Assembly: GCF_900106565.1 (NCBI RefSeq)
Contig: NZ_FNNJ01000009.1
Span: 1 to 64,000 of the forward strand
Length of the DNA stretch: 64,000 nucleotides
From: Lutibacter oricola
GTDB lineage: Bacteria > Bacteroidota > Bacteroidia > Flavobacteriales > Flavobacteriaceae
Reading direction: 5' to 3'
The notes under the pieces are model-generated. The model was not told where the DNA came from. It saw only the letters and a list, made by a program, of their open reading frames with translations, and made no database searches. Positions 13,736 through 25,438 of this stretch are shown here, piece by piece. Each line of letters opens with the position of its first letter. Within the stretch, counting starts at the first letter, position 1. Both the position numbers and the translations under genes were made by a program.

Positions 13736-15088
13736 TTATTCTGCGTTATCTAAAAAGTCTTTCAACTTATCTCCCCATTTCTCAAAAATGGATTTTTTTG
13801 GTTCTGTTGCTTCTTCTACAGGTTTAGTTTCAACTTGCTCTTCAACTGTTTCTTCTTCTACAACCGTTTCTTCAATCTTATTAGCATTCAATTGCTCTAA
13901 TTCTTGTTCTCTAGCTTTTTGTTTTTCTAACTTATTTAAACCATTCATTAACAAACCAACTGCTGTTGCATAAAGAGGGCTCGAATAATTTTCGTCAGAA
14001 TCTCCTGCTAAATTTTCATTCGGATACCCAATTCTAGTATCCATTCCTGTAATATATTCTACTAATTGCTTTAAATGCTTTAATTGTGCTCCTCCACCTG
14101 TTAAAACAATACCTGCAATTAATTTTTTCTTTGGCTCTTCGTGTCCGTAATTTTTTATTTCTGAAAAAACTTGTTCTATAATTTCAACAACTCTAGCATG
14201 TATTATTCTAGATAAGTTTTTTAATGTAATTTCCTTAGGATCTCTTCCTCTTAAACCTGGTATTGATACTATTTCATTGTCTTTATTTTCTCCTGGCCAA
14301 GCCGAACCAAATTTGGTTTTTAATAACTCTGCCTGTTTTTCAATAATTGAACAACCTTCTTTAATATCTTCTGTAATTACATTTCCTCCAAATGGAATAA
14401 CTGCCGTATGACGAATTATACCGTTTTTAAAAATTGCTAAATCTGTTGTTCCTCCACCTATATCAATCAATGCTACTCCAGCTTCTTTTTCTTCGTTACT
14501 TAAAACAGCTTCGGCGCTTGCTAAAGGTTCTAATGTAATACCAGCCAAGTCTAAACCTGCACTTTTAATACAGCGCCCAATATTTCTAATTGAAGAAACT
14601 TGCCCTACAACTACATGAAAATTAGCTTCTAGTCTTCCACCATACATTCCAACTGGCTCTGTAATCTCTGCCTGTCCATCAATTTTAAACTCCTGCGGAA
14701 GTACATGAATAATTTCTTCTCCAGGAAGCATTACTAACTTGTAAACTTGCTTTTCTAAAATATCTAAATCATCATCGCTTATTACTTCTTCTGAATTGCT
14801 TCTTGTAATATAATCGCTGTGCTGTAAACTTCTAATATGCTGCCCAGCAATACCAACAACTGCTTCTTCAATTTTAATTCCAGAAACATTTATAGCCTCA
14901 TCTACTGCAACTTGTATAGACTGTATTGTTTGTGTAATATTGTTTACAACACCTCTATGAACTCCTAAACTTTTAGCTTTTCCAGTTCCTAACAATTCAA
15001 TCTTCCCATAATCATTTCTACGCCCAATCATAGCAACAATTTTGGTTGTTCCTATATCTAGTCCTACTGAAATATCATTGTGTTCCAT
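13736..15088 (-). CDS. ftsA: Cell division protein FtsA
   Basis: The 450-residue actin-like protein has the ATP-binding blocks LDIGTTK (10-16), LIDIGGGTTDL and LTGGGAQL. The C-terminus ends in an amphipathic helix (IFEKWGDKLKDFL) typical of the membrane-targeting sequence that tethers FtsZ. A charged Glu/Val linker precedes it. It lies between ftsQ (3 bp) and ftsZ (33 bp), the standard order. Confidence 0.97.
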   Translation of the reverse strand: MEHNDISVGLDIGTTKIVAMIGRRNDYGKIELLGTGKAKSLGVHRGVVNNITQTIQSIQVAVDEAINVSGIKIEEAVVGIAGQHIRSLQHSDYITRSNSEEVISDDDLDILEKQVYKLVMLPGEEIIHVLPQEFKIDGQAEITEPVGMYGGRLEANFHVVVGQVSSIRNIGRCIKSAGLDLAGITLEPLASAEAVLSNEEKEAGVALIDIGGGTTDLAIFKNGIIRHTAVIPFGGNVITEDIKEGCSIIEKQAELLKTKFGSAWPGENKDNEIVSIPGLRGRDPKEITLKNLSRIIHARVVEIIEQVFSEIKNYGHEEPKKKLIAGIVLTGGGAQLKHLKQLVEYITGMDTRIGYPNENLAGDSDENYSSPLYATAVGLLMNGLNKLEKQKAREQELEQLNANKIEETVVEEETVEEQVETKPVEEATEPKKSIFEKWGDKLKDFLDNAE

Positions 15089-15091
15089 ATT

Positions 15092-15814
15092 CTACTTTTT
15101 TGTACACACAACTTGGTTGTTGTATTTTAAATTTAACGTTGAATAATTATTAATAGTTTTATCACCCATTGTTTTATTGTAAAACGATTTTAAGTTCTTA
15201 AACTTCACTAACAAATTATTTAATTTGCCTAAAACAATATTGTGCTCACCAACTCTTGGTTTTAATATATACTCGTTTTGCGGCGTTTTTTTAATTCCAA
15301 CTATCTGTTTTCTTAAAAAATCGTCGCTCAAAATGGCTGATACTAAATAATGAATTTCGGAGTTATCTTCTTCAGAAACACTCCCCGAAACCAACAAAAC
15401 TCTTGCAGAGTGATTTTTTGACAAAGGCATTATTTTAGCCTGACTATCAATATAATAACTCTTATTACCTGTAAGGATTCTTGCAATAGGTGTGCGTTGT
15501 TTTATCTTCGTTTTTAACGAGCCATCAACTGTTAAATATACAGAAGCATGCGCTACCATGGGGTGTGATAGTATATTTACCTCTAATTTGTGTAAATCTA
15601 TAACAGATTTAGGCTTATTTTTCAGCTGCTCTTCATTTTGTATTAACAACTTATTAACCATTTGGTAATCCATAAAAAGATTGTTTCCTTCTTCAAATTC
15701 AATTTTAATAGCATCAATTTTTTTTGCACTATTTCTCTCATTCGAGAAACCGAACAAAAACATTACCAATGCAAGTAATAAAAAACCTTTTATGTAAGTC
15801 CAATTAATTTTCAA
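15092..15814 (-). CDS. ftsQ: Cell division protein FtsQ/DivIB-like
   Basis: The 240-residue bitopic protein has a short cytoplasmic start and one membrane helix (about 9-24, FLLLALVMFLFGF). A periplasmic region follows with a POTRA-like segment (LEVNILSHPMVAHASVYLTV) and a beta domain. Sequence conservation in FtsQ is low, and position between murC and ftsA is the strongest support. Its start overlaps the murC stop by 11 bp. Confidence 0.88.
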   Translation of the reverse strand: MKINWTYIKGFLLLALVMFLFGFSNERNSAKKIDAIKIEFEEGNNLFMDYQMVNKLLIQNEEQLKNKPKSVIDLHKLEVNILSHPMVAHASVYLTVDGSLKTKIKQRTPIARILTGNKSYYIDSQAKIMPLSKNHSARVLLVSGSVSEEDNSEIHYLVSAILSDDFLRKQIVGIKKTPQNEYILKPRVGEHNIVLGKLNNLLVKFKNLKSFYNKTMGDKTINNYSTLNLKYNNQVVCTKK

Positions 15815-17150
15815 CGGTTAAACTATCTTTTACTTTAAATATTAGTTCTCCAATATCCCCTGCTCCAATCATAACAATAACCTGAGCGTTTGATTCTATA
15901 ATTTTAGCAACCACATTATTTTTAGTTACTAATTGCTTTTTTTCTAATTTTATTTTATCTAATAACCAAGCTGAAGTAACGCCTTCAACAGGCAATTCTC
16001 TAGCTGGATAAATATCCAACAACAACAACTCGTCAAACTTTGCCAAACTCGTTGCAAAATCTTCAACAAAATCATTTGTTCTACTGTATAAATGTGGCTG
16101 AAAAACACCTAAAACATTCTTAGCTGGGTACATTTCTTTTACAGCATCTACCACAGCATTAATCTCTGTAGGATGATGTGCGTAATCATCAATTAAAACC
16201 AAACTATCCGTTTTAATTCTATACGAAAAACGTCTTCTAATTCCTTTAAATGTTAGTAAAGCCTTAGCAATAACAAGTATTGGAACTCCAAAATTATTTG
16301 CCATTGCTAAAGCTGCTACTGTATTTAGCACATTATGTTTTCCTGGTAATGTAGTTTTTATGCCCTTTACAAATTCTGTAGGAGTTTTAATATCAAAAAC
16401 ATACTCACCATTTTCTATTCTTAAATTTTTAGCATCAAAATCTGCTTCTTCATTAATTCCATAGGTTAAACCTTTAACCGGTAATCCTTTTTTTACAATT
16501 AATATGTCACTTACTTTTGAAGCGAACTCGTTAAACGAAGCTTCCAATTCACTTGCATTTCCATAAATATCTAAATGGTCTGCATCCATAGAGGTAATAC
16601 AAGCTATATTTGGTGAAAGTTTTAAAAAAGATCGATCAAATTCATCTGCTTCTACAACCGATATTTCATTACCGCCTAATATTAAATTAGAATTATAATT
16701 TTCTGAAATTCCACCTAAAAAAGAAGTTGCATTTGTATTTGCTTCTTTTAAAATATGACCTAATATTGTTGATGTTGTTGTTTTACCATGTGTTCCAGCA
16801 ACTGCCAAACAAGTCGAATTTTTAGTTATTTCACCTAAAATTTCAGATCGTTTTAGCACTTTAAAACCTGCATTTAAAAAATAATTCAATTCTGAATGGT
16901 CTTTAGGTACTGCTGGTGTATAAATTACTAATGTTTTATTAGTGTTTTTATAAACTTCTTCAATATTGCTAACTGCATCTTCAAAGTGAATTTGAATACC
17001 AATTTCAACCAAAGATTTAGTTATTGGTGTTGAAACCCTATCATAACCAGCAACATTTTTACCTGTACTTTTAAAATAGCGAGCCAAGGCACTCATTCCA
17101 ATGCCTCCAATTCCAACAAAATAAACGTTATGTATATTTTTTAAATTCAA
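15804..17150 (-). CDS. murC: UDP-N-acetylmuramate--L-alanine ligase MurC
   Basis: The 448-residue Mur ligase adds the first L-Ala to UDP-MurNAc in the cytoplasm. It shows the N-terminal Rossmann motif GIGGIGMSALA, the ATP loop VAGTHGKTTT, the central VVEADEFDRSF and DYAHHPTEI in the C-terminal part, all specific to MurC. It directly follows murG and overlaps ftsQ. Confidence 0.96.
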   Translation of the reverse strand: MNLKNIHNVYFVGIGGIGMSALARYFKSTGKNVAGYDRVSTPITKSLVEIGIQIHFEDAVSNIEEVYKNTNKTLVIYTPAVPKDHSELNYFLNAGFKVLKRSEILGEITKNSTCLAVAGTHGKTTTSTILGHILKEANTNATSFLGGISENYNSNLILGGNEISVVEADEFDRSFLKLSPNIACITSMDADHLDIYGNASELEASFNEFASKVSDILIVKKGLPVKGLTYGINEEADFDAKNLRIENGEYVFDIKTPTEFVKGIKTTLPGKHNVLNTVAALAMANNFGVPILVIAKALLTFKGIRRRFSYRIKTDSLVLIDDYAHHPTEINAVVDAVKEMYPAKNVLGVFQPHLYSRTNDFVEDFATSLAKFDELLLLDIYPARELPVEGVTSAWLLDKIKLEKKQLVTKNNVVAKIIESNAQVIVMIGAGDIGELIFKVKDSLTVEN

Positions 17151-18242
17151 TTAACTTATTAGTTTTTCAATTTCTTTAACAATATCTTTTGTGGCATTTG
17201 GCAATGCCAATTGCTCTATATTTTTGCTTAATTTAATTTGCAAAGCCTCATCATTTAACAATTCTAAAAACATAGTTTGAAACATTGCTAACTCAGTTTC
17301 CTTCAACAGCAACGCTGCATCTTTATCTACAACTGCCAATGCGTTTTTTGTTTGATGATCTTCAGAAACATTAGGCGACGGAATAAATATTACCGGCTTA
17401 CCAACAATACATAATTCTGAAATACTACCTGCTCCTGCTCTACTAATTATAAAATCTGCAGCAGCATAAGTTAAATCCATTCGGTTTAAAAAAGCATAGG
17501 TTTTAACACCTTCCAACTCATCATACTTTTTAAACTCGTTATAATACAATTTACCTGTTTGCCAAATAACTTGAACATTGTTTTCTACTAACCAGTTAAT
17601 TTGACTTTCAATTAAATTATTAATAGTTCTAGCACCTAAACTACCTCCAATAATAACTAATGTTTTTTTAGCTGCATCTAACTCAAAATAGTTTTTAGCT
17701 TCTACTTTTTTGCTTTCGATTTCTAACAAATCTTGACGAACAGGATTTCCAGTTTTAATCATTTTTTCTGCAGAAAAAAATCGCTCTAAATTATCGTAAG
17801 CAACACAAATTTTATCTGCCTTTTTGCTTAAAAGCTTATTTGTAATTCCCGGAAATGAATTTTGCTCCTGGATTAAAGTTTTTACTCCCAGTATTTTTGC
17901 AGCATACAGAGTTGGTCCACTCGCAAAACCACCAGTACCAATTACAACAACTGGCTTAAACTTTTTTATAATTTTAAAAGCATTCCATAAACTACTTATT
18001 AATTTAAACGGAAACGCTAAATTTTTTAATGTTAATTTTCTTTGAATCCCTGTAATCCACAAACCTTCTATTTCGTAACCTGCTTGTGGTACTTTTTCCA
18101 TTTCCATTCTATCCTTTGCTCCAACAAACAAAAATTTTGCATCAGGATATTTCTCCTTCAGCTCATTTGCTATTGAAACCGCAGGATAAATATGTCCGCC
18201 TGTTCCACCTCCACTTAATATGATATTAACCGATTGTTTCAT
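17151..18242 (-). CDS. murG: Undecaprenyl-PP-MurNAc-pentapeptide GlcNAc transferase MurG
   Basis: The 363-residue glycosyltransferase makes lipid II on the inner membrane face. The N-terminal [11 protein letters not shown] and the second-domain motifs [10 protein letters not shown] and [11 protein letters not shown] identify it. Length is typical. Its start overlaps the end of ftsW by 17 bp. Confidence 0.96.
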   Translation of the reverse strand: MKQSVNIILSGGGTGGHIYPAVSIANELKEKYPDAKFLFVGAKDRMEMEKVPQAGYEIEGLWITGIQRKLTLKNLAFPFKLISSLWNAFKIIKKFKPVVVIGTGGFASGPTLYAAKILGVKTLIQEQNSFPGITNKLLSKKADKICVAYDNLERFFSAEKMIKTGNPVRQDLLEIESKKVEAKNYFELDAAKKTLVIIGGSLGARTINNLIESQINWLVENNVQVIWQTGKLYYNEFKKYDELEGVKTYAFLNRMDLTYAAADFIISRAGAGSISELCIVGKPVIFIPSPNVSEDHQTKNALAVVDKDAALLLKETELAMFQTMFLELLNDEALQIKLSKNIEQLALPNATKDIVKEIEKLIS

Positions 18243-19419
18243 GTAAAACGTCTAATGGATTTTCTTCATCATTTTCTTTATCTAACTTTTCTTTATTTGC
18301 TGTTACGCTTAATATTATTCCTATTGCAAAACAAGTCATCCAAACGGATGTTCCTCCACTACTAATAAGAGGTAATGTTTGCCCAGTTACAGGAAATAAA
18401 TTAACTGCAACTGCCATATTTATTACTGCTTGAAATATTATTGGCATTCCTACACCAATTACTAATAACGAACCAAAAACACTACTTGCCTTTTTAGCCG
18501 CTACCATTATCCTGAAGAGCAATAAAAAATAAAACGTCATAACCGAAAGTGCTCCAAACACCAATCCGTATTCTTCAATTATAATTGCAAAAATAAAATC
18601 GGATGACGATTGCGGTAAAAAATTTTTTTGAACACTTTTTCCAGGGCCTCTACCAGTTAAAACACCTCCACTTGCAATTGCAATTTTTGCTTTTTCAACT
18701 TGATAACCTTCAGCACTATTATCTGAGAAATTTTGAATTCTACTTACCCATGTATCGATTCTATTTGGTAAAGCTTCAGGAAATGCTTTAGCTGTTAAAA
18801 TAAACAGACTAAAAGCTAAAGCACCTAAACCTATTATTGATAAAATATATTTTTTAGGATACCCGCCAATAAAGCACAGTAACAAAACCATACAAAAAAT
18901 AATGGCTGTTGTAGAAAAGTTTGCAGGCAAAATAAAACCTAATATCACTCCAACAGGAACCCATAAAGGCAGAATACTTTCTTTAAATGTAATTTGTTTC
19001 TCTTTATTCTTAGCCAAATATCTAGCCACATAAACCATTACAACAACACTTGCAAAAGTTGATGTTTGAAACCCTACTCCTAAAAACGGAATTTTAATCC
19101 ATCTGCTCGCATTTGCACCGCCCATTGTTGTACCTTGAGATAAGGTAAATACTAACAACAAAAAAACAAGGGGCAACATAAATACCGAGCCACCACTAAA
19201 ATACCTATACGGTATTTTATGAGTACCATAAATAATTAGAAAACCAAAAAACAACAATACTATATGCTTAATTAGGTGATAAGCTGGTGTGCCTAAATTA
19301 ACCACATAAACCAAGTTTGTGCTAGCACTATATACTGGCCCAAAAGACATAAATGCTAAAACTAACACTATACCCCAAATGGCTTTGTCGCCTTCAATAT
19401 TTTCAAATAGTTTTTTCAC
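18226..19419 (-). CDS. ftsW: Lipid II polymerase FtsW (SEDS family)
   Basis: The 397-residue polytopic protein has about ten membrane helices and the SEDS signatures [17 protein letters not shown] and the C-terminal [12 protein letters not shown]. With FtsI it forms the septal glycan polymerase. Its place between murD and murG supports FtsW over RodA. The C-terminal tail is charged. It overlaps murD by one base and murG by 17. Confidence 0.95.
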   Translation of the reverse strand: MKKLFENIEGDKAIWGIVLVLAFMSFGPVYSASTNLVYVVNLGTPAYHLIKHIVLLFFGFLIIYGTHKIPYRYFSGGSVFMLPLVFLLLVFTLSQGTTMGGANASRWIKIPFLGVGFQTSTFASVVVMVYVARYLAKNKEKQITFKESILPLWVPVGVILGFILPANFSTTAIIFCMVLLLCFIGGYPKKYILSIIGLGALAFSLFILTAKAFPEALPNRIDTWVSRIQNFSDNSAEGYQVEKAKIAIASGGVLTGRGPGKSVQKNFLPQSSSDFIFAIIIEEYGLVFGALSVMTFYFLLLFRIMVAAKKASSVFGSLLVIGVGMPIIFQAVINMAVAVNLFPVTGQTLPLISSGGTSVWMTCFAIGIILSVTANKEKLDKENDEENPLDVLHETIG

Positions 19420-20750
19420 TATAAAGCTCTAACTGCGTTTTTAAATTTTCGCCCTCTATCTTCGTAATTTTCAAATAAATCGAAACTTGCACAAGCAGGT
19501 GATAATAAAACTGTATCGCCTTTTTCTGCAATTTTATAAGCAACTTTTACAGCTTCTTCTGCACCTGCAGTTTCCACTATCAAATCAACTACATTAGAAA
19601 AAGCATTAATTATTTTTTGATTTTCTACACCTAAACAAACAATAGCCTTTACTTTTTCTCTAACCAAAGACATTAGCTCTAAATAATCATTTCCTTTATC
19701 AACTCCTCCAACAATCCACACAGTAGGTGTTTTTACACTTTCTAGCGCATAAAACGTTGCATTTACATTGGTTGCTTTTGAATCGTTTATATATTGAACT
19801 CCATTTATTTTTAAAACATTTTCAAGCCTATGTTCCGCACCTTCAAAATCTTCTAAACTCTCTCGAATAGAATTACTTCTAACCTTCAATAATGAAGCCG
19901 TCATAGCAGCCGCCATTGCATTTTTTGTATTATGCTTACCTTTTAATGCTAATGTTTTTATACTCATTATCTTTTCTTCTGTTTTATATTTTACAACTAT
20001 ATTATTATCTTCTAAATAAACTCCTTGATCTAATTTTTCGACTAATGAAAATGGTAATAAAGTAGCTTTCACTTTATTTTCCGAAAGCCAATCCCTTATC
20101 ACTTCATCATCGTAATCGTAGATCAAATAATCTTTCTCTGTTTGATTTTTTGTAATTCTAAATTTCGAATTAATGTAATTTTCAAACTTATACTCATACC
20201 TATCTAAATGATCTGGTGTAATGTTTGTAATAATTGCAATATGTGGTGCAAATTTTACAATACCGTCTAACTGAAAACTACTCAACTCCAGCACATACAA
20301 ATCGGAATTAGCATCTGCAACTTGCTGTGCAAAACTATCTCCAATATTACCCGCCATACCAACATTTAAACCAACTTTTTTTAACAGGTGGTTTGTTAAC
20401 ATTGTTGTTGTTGTTTTTCCATTAGAACCTGTAATACCAACTATTTGATTATTGGTATATTCAGCAGCAAATTCAATTTCTGAAACTACAGACACACCTT
20501 GCTTTACTAATTTTTGAATTAAAGCAACCTTATCTGGAATTCCAGGGCTTTTCATTACAACATCTGCATCAATTATTTTTGATTCAGTATGAATTTTTTC
20601 CTCGAAAGGAATATTGTTATTTAAAAGAACTTCTCTATATTTTTCTGCAATTGCTCCCTTGTCAGAAACAAAAACTTCATAACCTTTTTGTTTACCTAAA
20701 ATAGCTGTACCTACTCCACTTTCTCCTGCTCCTAATACAACTAATTTCAT
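19419..20750 (-). CDS. murD: UDP-N-acetylmuramoylalanine--D-glutamate ligase MurD
   Basis: The 443-residue Mur ligase adds D-Glu. It has GAGESGVGTA at the start, the ATP loop GITGSNGKTTTT, TNITPDHLDRY and a C-terminal LLSPACASFDLF, all typical of MurD. It lies directly after mraY (start one base after the mraY stop codon region). Confidence 0.96.
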   Translation of the reverse strand: MKLVVLGAGESGVGTAILGKQKGYEVFVSDKGAIAEKYREVLLNNNIPFEEKIHTESKIIDADVVMKSPGIPDKVALIQKLVKQGVSVVSEIEFAAEYTNNQIVGITGSNGKTTTTMLTNHLLKKVGLNVGMAGNIGDSFAQQVADANSDLYVLELSSFQLDGIVKFAPHIAIITNITPDHLDRYEYKFENYINSKFRITKNQTEKDYLIYDYDDEVIRDWLSENKVKATLLPFSLVEKLDQGVYLEDNNIVVKYKTEEKIMSIKTLALKGKHNTKNAMAAAMTASLLKVRSNSIRESLEDFEGAEHRLENVLKINGVQYINDSKATNVNATFYALESVKTPTVWIVGGVDKGNDYLELMSLVREKVKAIVCLGVENQKIINAFSNVVDLIVETAGAEEAVKVAYKIAEKGDTVLLSPACASFDLFENYEDRGRKFKNAVRAL

Positions 20751-21977
20751 TTACATCAACTTTAATGTAACTATTGTTAACACTGCCAACATAATTCCAA
20801 CAATCCAAAAACGTGTAACTATTTTACTTTCGTGATATCCAGATTTTTGGTAATGATGATGAAGTGGAGACATTTTAAATATTCTTCGCCCTACTCCGTA
20901 TTTTTTCTTAGTTAGTTTAAAAAAAGAAACCTGTAAAATCACCGATAAATTTTCAACCAAAAATATCCCTGCTAAAATTGGAATCAATAATTCTTTTCTA
21001 ACAGCAATAGCTAAAACAGCAATAATTCCACCAATTGTTAAACTACCTGTATCTCCCATAAAAACCTGAGCCGGATATGTATTATACCATAAAAATCCAA
21101 CCAACGCCCCAACAAATGCCGCAATAAAAACAGTCATTTCTCCAGAATTTGGTATATACATAACATCCAAATAATCTGCAAAAATTATATTACCAGACAC
21201 CCAAGAAAACACTCCCAGCGTTAACACAATTATTGCCGAAGAACCAGCAGCCAACCCATCAATACCATCGGTTAAATTTGCACCATTTGAAACAGCTGTA
21301 ATTATAAAAATTACAATAGGAATAAATAACAACCACGCAAAATCCTTAGCGCCATCTCCTACCCAAGAAATAGCAGCAGCATAATCTAATTCATTATCTT
21401 TTAAAAATGGGATTGTTGTTTTGATCGATTTTTTTGCTTCAGCAAATAAAACAGGAGCACCTTGCTCTGAAACATATTGATACTTTGTTGGTAATTGCTC
21501 TTTCATCGTTACACTTGGATGAAAATACAACATTGCACCCACAAAAATTCCTAATGTAACCTGACCTAATATTTTAAATCTACCTTTTAAGCCGTCTTTA
21601 TCTTTTTTGAATATTTTAATGTAATCATCAATAAATCCAATAGCTCCCATCCACAATGTTGTAACCAGTAAAATTACAATGTACACATTGTCTACAATTG
21701 AAAATAATAGCACAGGAATTAATGTAGCTAATATAATAATAACACCACCCATTGTTGGAGTTCCTGCTTTTTCAACCTGGCCATCCAAGCCTAAATCACG
21801 AACGGATTCACCAACTTGTTTACGTTGTAAATAGTTAATAATTCTTTTTCCGTAAACGGTAGAAAACAACAACGAAACAATAAATGCCATTGCAGAACGA
21901 AATGTAATAAACTGAAACAAACCTGCTCCAGCCAAATCGAAGTGTTTATCTAAATATTCAAATAAATAATATAACAT
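20751..21977 (-). CDS. mraY: Phospho-N-acetylmuramoyl-pentapeptide transferase MraY
   Basis: The 408-residue integral membrane enzyme makes lipid I. Motifs include GTPTMGG, the aspartate pair in [26 protein letters not shown] and the His-rich [12 protein letters not shown]. The protein is about 40-50 residues longer than E. coli MraY, owing to an insert around residues 155-205; this length is usual in Bacteroidota. Confidence 0.96.
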   Translation of the reverse strand: MLYYLFEYLDKHFDLAGAGLFQFITFRSAMAFIVSLLFSTVYGKRIINYLQRKQVGESVRDLGLDGQVEKAGTPTMGGVIIILATLIPVLLFSIVDNVYIVILLVTTLWMGAIGFIDDYIKIFKKDKDGLKGRFKILGQVTLGIFVGAMLYFHPSVTMKEQLPTKYQYVSEQGAPVLFAEAKKSIKTTIPFLKDNELDYAAAISWVGDGAKDFAWLLFIPIVIFIITAVSNGANLTDGIDGLAAGSSAIIVLTLGVFSWVSGNIIFADYLDVMYIPNSGEMTVFIAAFVGALVGFLWYNTYPAQVFMGDTGSLTIGGIIAVLAIAVRKELLIPILAGIFLVENLSVILQVSFFKLTKKKYGVGRRIFKMSPLHHHYQKSGYHESKIVTRFWIVGIMLAVLTIVTLKLM

Positions 21978-21980
21978 TCT

Positions 21981-23444
21981 CTAGTTTTCTATTGCGTTTA
22001 AAATTTCTGATATTTCTTTATAATCATTAAAATAGCTTCGTTCACCATTTATCTCTTGATAAGTTTCATGACCTTTACCAGCAATTAAAATAATATCTCC
22101 TTTTTTCGATAATTTAGCTGCCGTTTTTATTGCCTGCCTTCTATCTAATACAGATAAAGTTTTTTTATAATCTTGAGGCTCAACCCCAACTTCAATCTCA
22201 TCAATTATTGTTTGCGCGTTTTCACTTCTTGGATTATCAGAAGTAAAAATTACTTGAGAACTTAAAAGAGCAGCTATACGCCCCATAACAGGGCGCTTAG
22301 CTTTATCTCTATCTCCACCGCATCCCACAACGGTTATAACTTGTTCGTTTCCAGTTCTAATATCATTAATAGTTTCTAGCACATTTTTTAAAGCATCTGG
22401 TGTATGTGCATAATCTACAATTGCAGTAATATCACCTTCAGAAATAAAATATTCAAAACGTCCAGATACATTACCTAGCTTACTAATTTCAGTTAAGGCT
22501 TCGGTTTTTTCAACACCCAACAATGTTGCCACACCATAAACAGCTAACAAATTATAAGCATTAAAACTTCCTATTAGCTTAGCCCAAACTTCACTATTAT
22601 CTATATTTAATAACAGTCCTGAAAACTGATTTTCTAATATTTTTGCTTTAAAATTCGCCATTGTTTTTAAAGCATAAGTTTGTTTATTTGCCACTGTATT
22701 TTGCAGCATAACCTCACCATTTTTATCATCTACATTTACCAATGCAAAAGCAGATTTTGGTAGCGAATCAAAAAATGCTTTTTTTACATCTCTATAATCT
22801 TTAAATGTTTCGTGATAATCTAAATGGTCATGTGTTAAATTTGTAAACACACCACCAACAAATTCTAGCCCTTCGGTTCTTTTTTGATGAATTCCATGTG
22901 AGCTAACCTCCATAAAACAATACTCAACACCATCGTTTAACATTTCACTTAAATATTTATTTATTTGAAGTGAATTTGGAGTTGTATGTGTTGCAGCATA
23001 TTCTTTTTTATCAACTAAAACTTTTACTGTTGACAACAAACCAACTTTATATCCTAAATTCGAAAATAATTGATACAATAAGGTTGCAATAGTAGTTTTA
23101 CCATTTGTACCTGTTACACCAATTAGCTTTAATTCCGAAGATGGGTTGTTATAATAATTCGAAGCTAATATTGCCAAAGCACTATCTGAATTTTTAACCT
23201 CTACATAAGTCACTTCGCTGTTACAATTTTCAGGAATTTCTTCGCAAACAATTGTTTTAGCACCTAATTCAATAGCTTTATCAATAAATTTATGGCCATC
23301 GAAAACCAATCCTTTTTGAGCTACAAACAAACTATTATTTACAACTTTTCTTGAATCAAATTCAATAGTAGACACACCCACTGTTGTATTACCAACAATA
23401 GCATTTACGTTAACCTTAAACAATATGTCTTTTAAAACTTTCAA
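21981..23444 (-). CDS. murE: UDP-MurNAc-tripeptide synthetase MurE
   Basis: The 487-residue Mur ligase shows GVTGTNGKTT, EVSSHGIHQKR and DYAHTPDAL. TSDNPRSE carries the DNPR motif that marks meso-diaminopimelate as substrate, so a DAP-type peptidoglycan is expected. It lies 3 bp after mraY in gene order and abuts ftsI. Confidence 0.96.
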   Translation of the reverse strand: MKVLKDILFKVNVNAIVGNTTVGVSTIEFDSRKVVNNSLFVAQKGLVFDGHKFIDKAIELGAKTIVCEEIPENCNSEVTYVEVKNSDSALAILASNYYNNPSSELKLIGVTGTNGKTTIATLLYQLFSNLGYKVGLLSTVKVLVDKKEYAATHTTPNSLQINKYLSEMLNDGVEYCFMEVSSHGIHQKRTEGLEFVGGVFTNLTHDHLDYHETFKDYRDVKKAFFDSLPKSAFALVNVDDKNGEVMLQNTVANKQTYALKTMANFKAKILENQFSGLLLNIDNSEVWAKLIGSFNAYNLLAVYGVATLLGVEKTEALTEISKLGNVSGRFEYFISEGDITAIVDYAHTPDALKNVLETINDIRTGNEQVITVVGCGGDRDKAKRPVMGRIAALLSSQVIFTSDNPRSENAQTIIDEIEVGVEPQDYKKTLSVLDRRQAIKTAAKLSKKGDIILIAGKGHETYQEINGERSYFNDYKEISEILNAIEN

Positions 23445-25436
23445 TTAGCCTAATGTTAATTTAATTACAGCTCCTTTTTTAATCTTTTCTCCAACAGAAA
23501 TAGATTGTTTTTTTACTTTTCCATTTCCTGAATACTCAACTTTTAAATCTAGATTTTCTAAAAAAGGAATGGCGTCCATTAACGCCATTCCCTTAACGTT
23601 AGGGATAGAATTGAATTCCTTTTCAGAAATCACATTGAACGAGTTAAAATTTCTTTTAATCTCATCACTTATCGGGGTAACGTTATTAATACTATTAACT
23701 ACATGATTAGATGTATATATTTTTTGTGCAATATCTTTAAAAACCGGACCTGAAACATCTGCTCCATAAAACCCTTTTTGAACATGTGGCTTATGAATTA
23801 CCACCATACAAGAATATTTTGGATTTTCCGCAGGAAAATAACCCGTGAACGAAGACACGTAACGCTTATCCTTTAACCATTCTTCATAATTTCCATATTC
23901 AGTTCTAGCCGTTCCTGTTTTACCTGCCATTGAAAAATTTTCAGAATACAATTTCTTAGCTGTTCCTCTTTTCACAACATTTTTTAAAACTTCTCTCACT
24001 TTTTTAACTGTAGCTTCCGAACAAATTTTATCGTCTATAACTTCCGTTTCAAAAAACTCAATACTTTTGTCTCTAGATTTTATTTCCTTAACAAATTTTG
24101 GTTTTACCATTTTGCCATTATTTGCAATTGCATTGTAAAACGTTAATGTTTGCAAAGGCGTTAATTTCAAGTTATACCCGTACGAAATTGAAGGCAATGC
24201 ATTTTTACTCCACAAACTATGTTTTGGACCTGGTATAACCGGCGCACCTTCACCTTTTATAGGCAACCCTAGTTTTGAATTCAAATGCATACGATTTAAA
24301 ATTCCAATAAATTTTTCTGGTTTATTTTTGAAATTTTCATCAACCAAACGAGCAAAACCTATATTAGATGACACCTCCAACGCACGAGCTGCAGAAATTT
24401 CACCATAACCTCCTCGTTTAGAATCATTAATATACCTACCATACATTCTATATCTTCCCTTTCCTGTGTCAACCATTGTACTAGTATCAATAACTTTTGC
24501 TTCCAAAGCAGCCACCAATGCCATTAATTTAAATGCAGAACCAGGCTCTTGAGATTCGTAAACAGCATAATTTCTTTTTTCGAAATACTTTCCGTCAGAT
24601 GTTCTTCCTAAATTTGAAATTGCCTTAACATCTCCCGTTTTCGCTTCCATAACAACCACACAACCGTGATCCGCACTGTAATATTCTAGCTGTCTCAATA
24701 AAGAATGATGCGCTATATCTTGAATATTAACATCTATAGTTGTAATAATATCTTTACCATCAACTGGTTCTTTTTCATTATTATCGTTAATAGGCTTCCA
24801 TTGTCCTTTAGCAATTTTTTGCTTTTTTCTCCAACCATACTCACCTTTTAGGTAATCTTTATAAGCACCTTCAACACCAACAAGGCCTCTGTAATTATCG
24901 TATCCAATAGTACGCTCTGCTACTTTACCTAACGGATGCGCTCTTACTGTAGATTGCTCTGCAATAAAACCACCTTTATACATACCCAAATTAAAAATTG
25001 GAAAACTTTTAATTTTCATATAATCATTATAACCAAGTCTTCTAGCTATAAATAAATACCTGTTTTTTTTATTTCTAGCTTTTTTTATTCTAGTCTCCCA
25101 ATGCGAAGTAGAATTACCCAACATTTTTGAAAGCTCAGAAGCTAAACCTCTAATATTCTTTTCGAAAACCTCACTTTTAACAGTGTAAGCATCCATTCTA
25201 ATTTCATACTGAGACATTGAAGTAGCTAATAAACTACCATCCGATGAAAAAACACTTCCTCTATTCGCAAAAATAGTGTCATTTCTAACCGTTAATTGCT
25301 TGGACAATTCTCGATACCTTTCACCATCTCTAAACTGAATATTAACCACGCTCACTAACACCGCTATAAATAAAATAGCGATAAAACCGAACACAAAGTA
25401 CAGTCTATTAGTTATATTTTTTTGAGCTACCGCCAA
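23445..25436 (-). CDS. ftsI: Penicillin-binding protein FtsI (PBP3-like) with PASTA domain
   Basis: The 663-residue transpeptidase has one N-terminal membrane helix (about 13-32) and a dimerisation region. The transpeptidase motifs are SAFK (SxxK), SSN (SxN) and KTG in AGKTGTARTEY. The last 55 residues form one PASTA domain (IPNVKGMALMDAIPFLENLD). It cross-links septal peptidoglycan in the periplasm together with FtsW. ftsL abuts upstream and murE downstream. Confidence 0.95.
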   Translation of the reverse strand: MAVAQKNITNRLYFVFGFIAILFIAVLVSVVNIQFRDGERYRELSKQLTVRNDTIFANRGSVFSSDGSLLATSMSQYEIRMDAYTVKSEVFEKNIRGLASELSKMLGNSTSHWETRIKKARNKKNRYLFIARRLGYNDYMKIKSFPIFNLGMYKGGFIAEQSTVRAHPLGKVAERTIGYDNYRGLVGVEGAYKDYLKGEYGWRKKQKIAKGQWKPINDNNEKEPVDGKDIITTIDVNIQDIAHHSLLRQLEYYSADHGCVVVMEAKTGDVKAISNLGRTSDGKYFEKRNYAVYESQEPGSAFKLMALVAALEAKVIDTSTMVDTGKGRYRMYGRYINDSKRGGYGEISAARALEVSSNIGFARLVDENFKNKPEKFIGILNRMHLNSKLGLPIKGEGAPVIPGPKHSLWSKNALPSISYGYNLKLTPLQTLTFYNAIANNGKMVKPKFVKEIKSRDKSIEFFETEVIDDKICSEATVKKVREVLKNVVKRGTAKKLYSENFSMAGKTGTARTEYGNYEEWLKDKRYVSSFTGYFPAENPKYSCMVVIHKPHVQKGFYGADVSGPVFKDIAQKIYTSNHVVNSINNVTPISDEIKRNFNSFNVISEKEFNSIPNVKGMALMDAIPFLENLDLKVEYSGNGKVKKQSISVGEKIKKGAVIKLTLG

Positions 25437-25438
25437 TA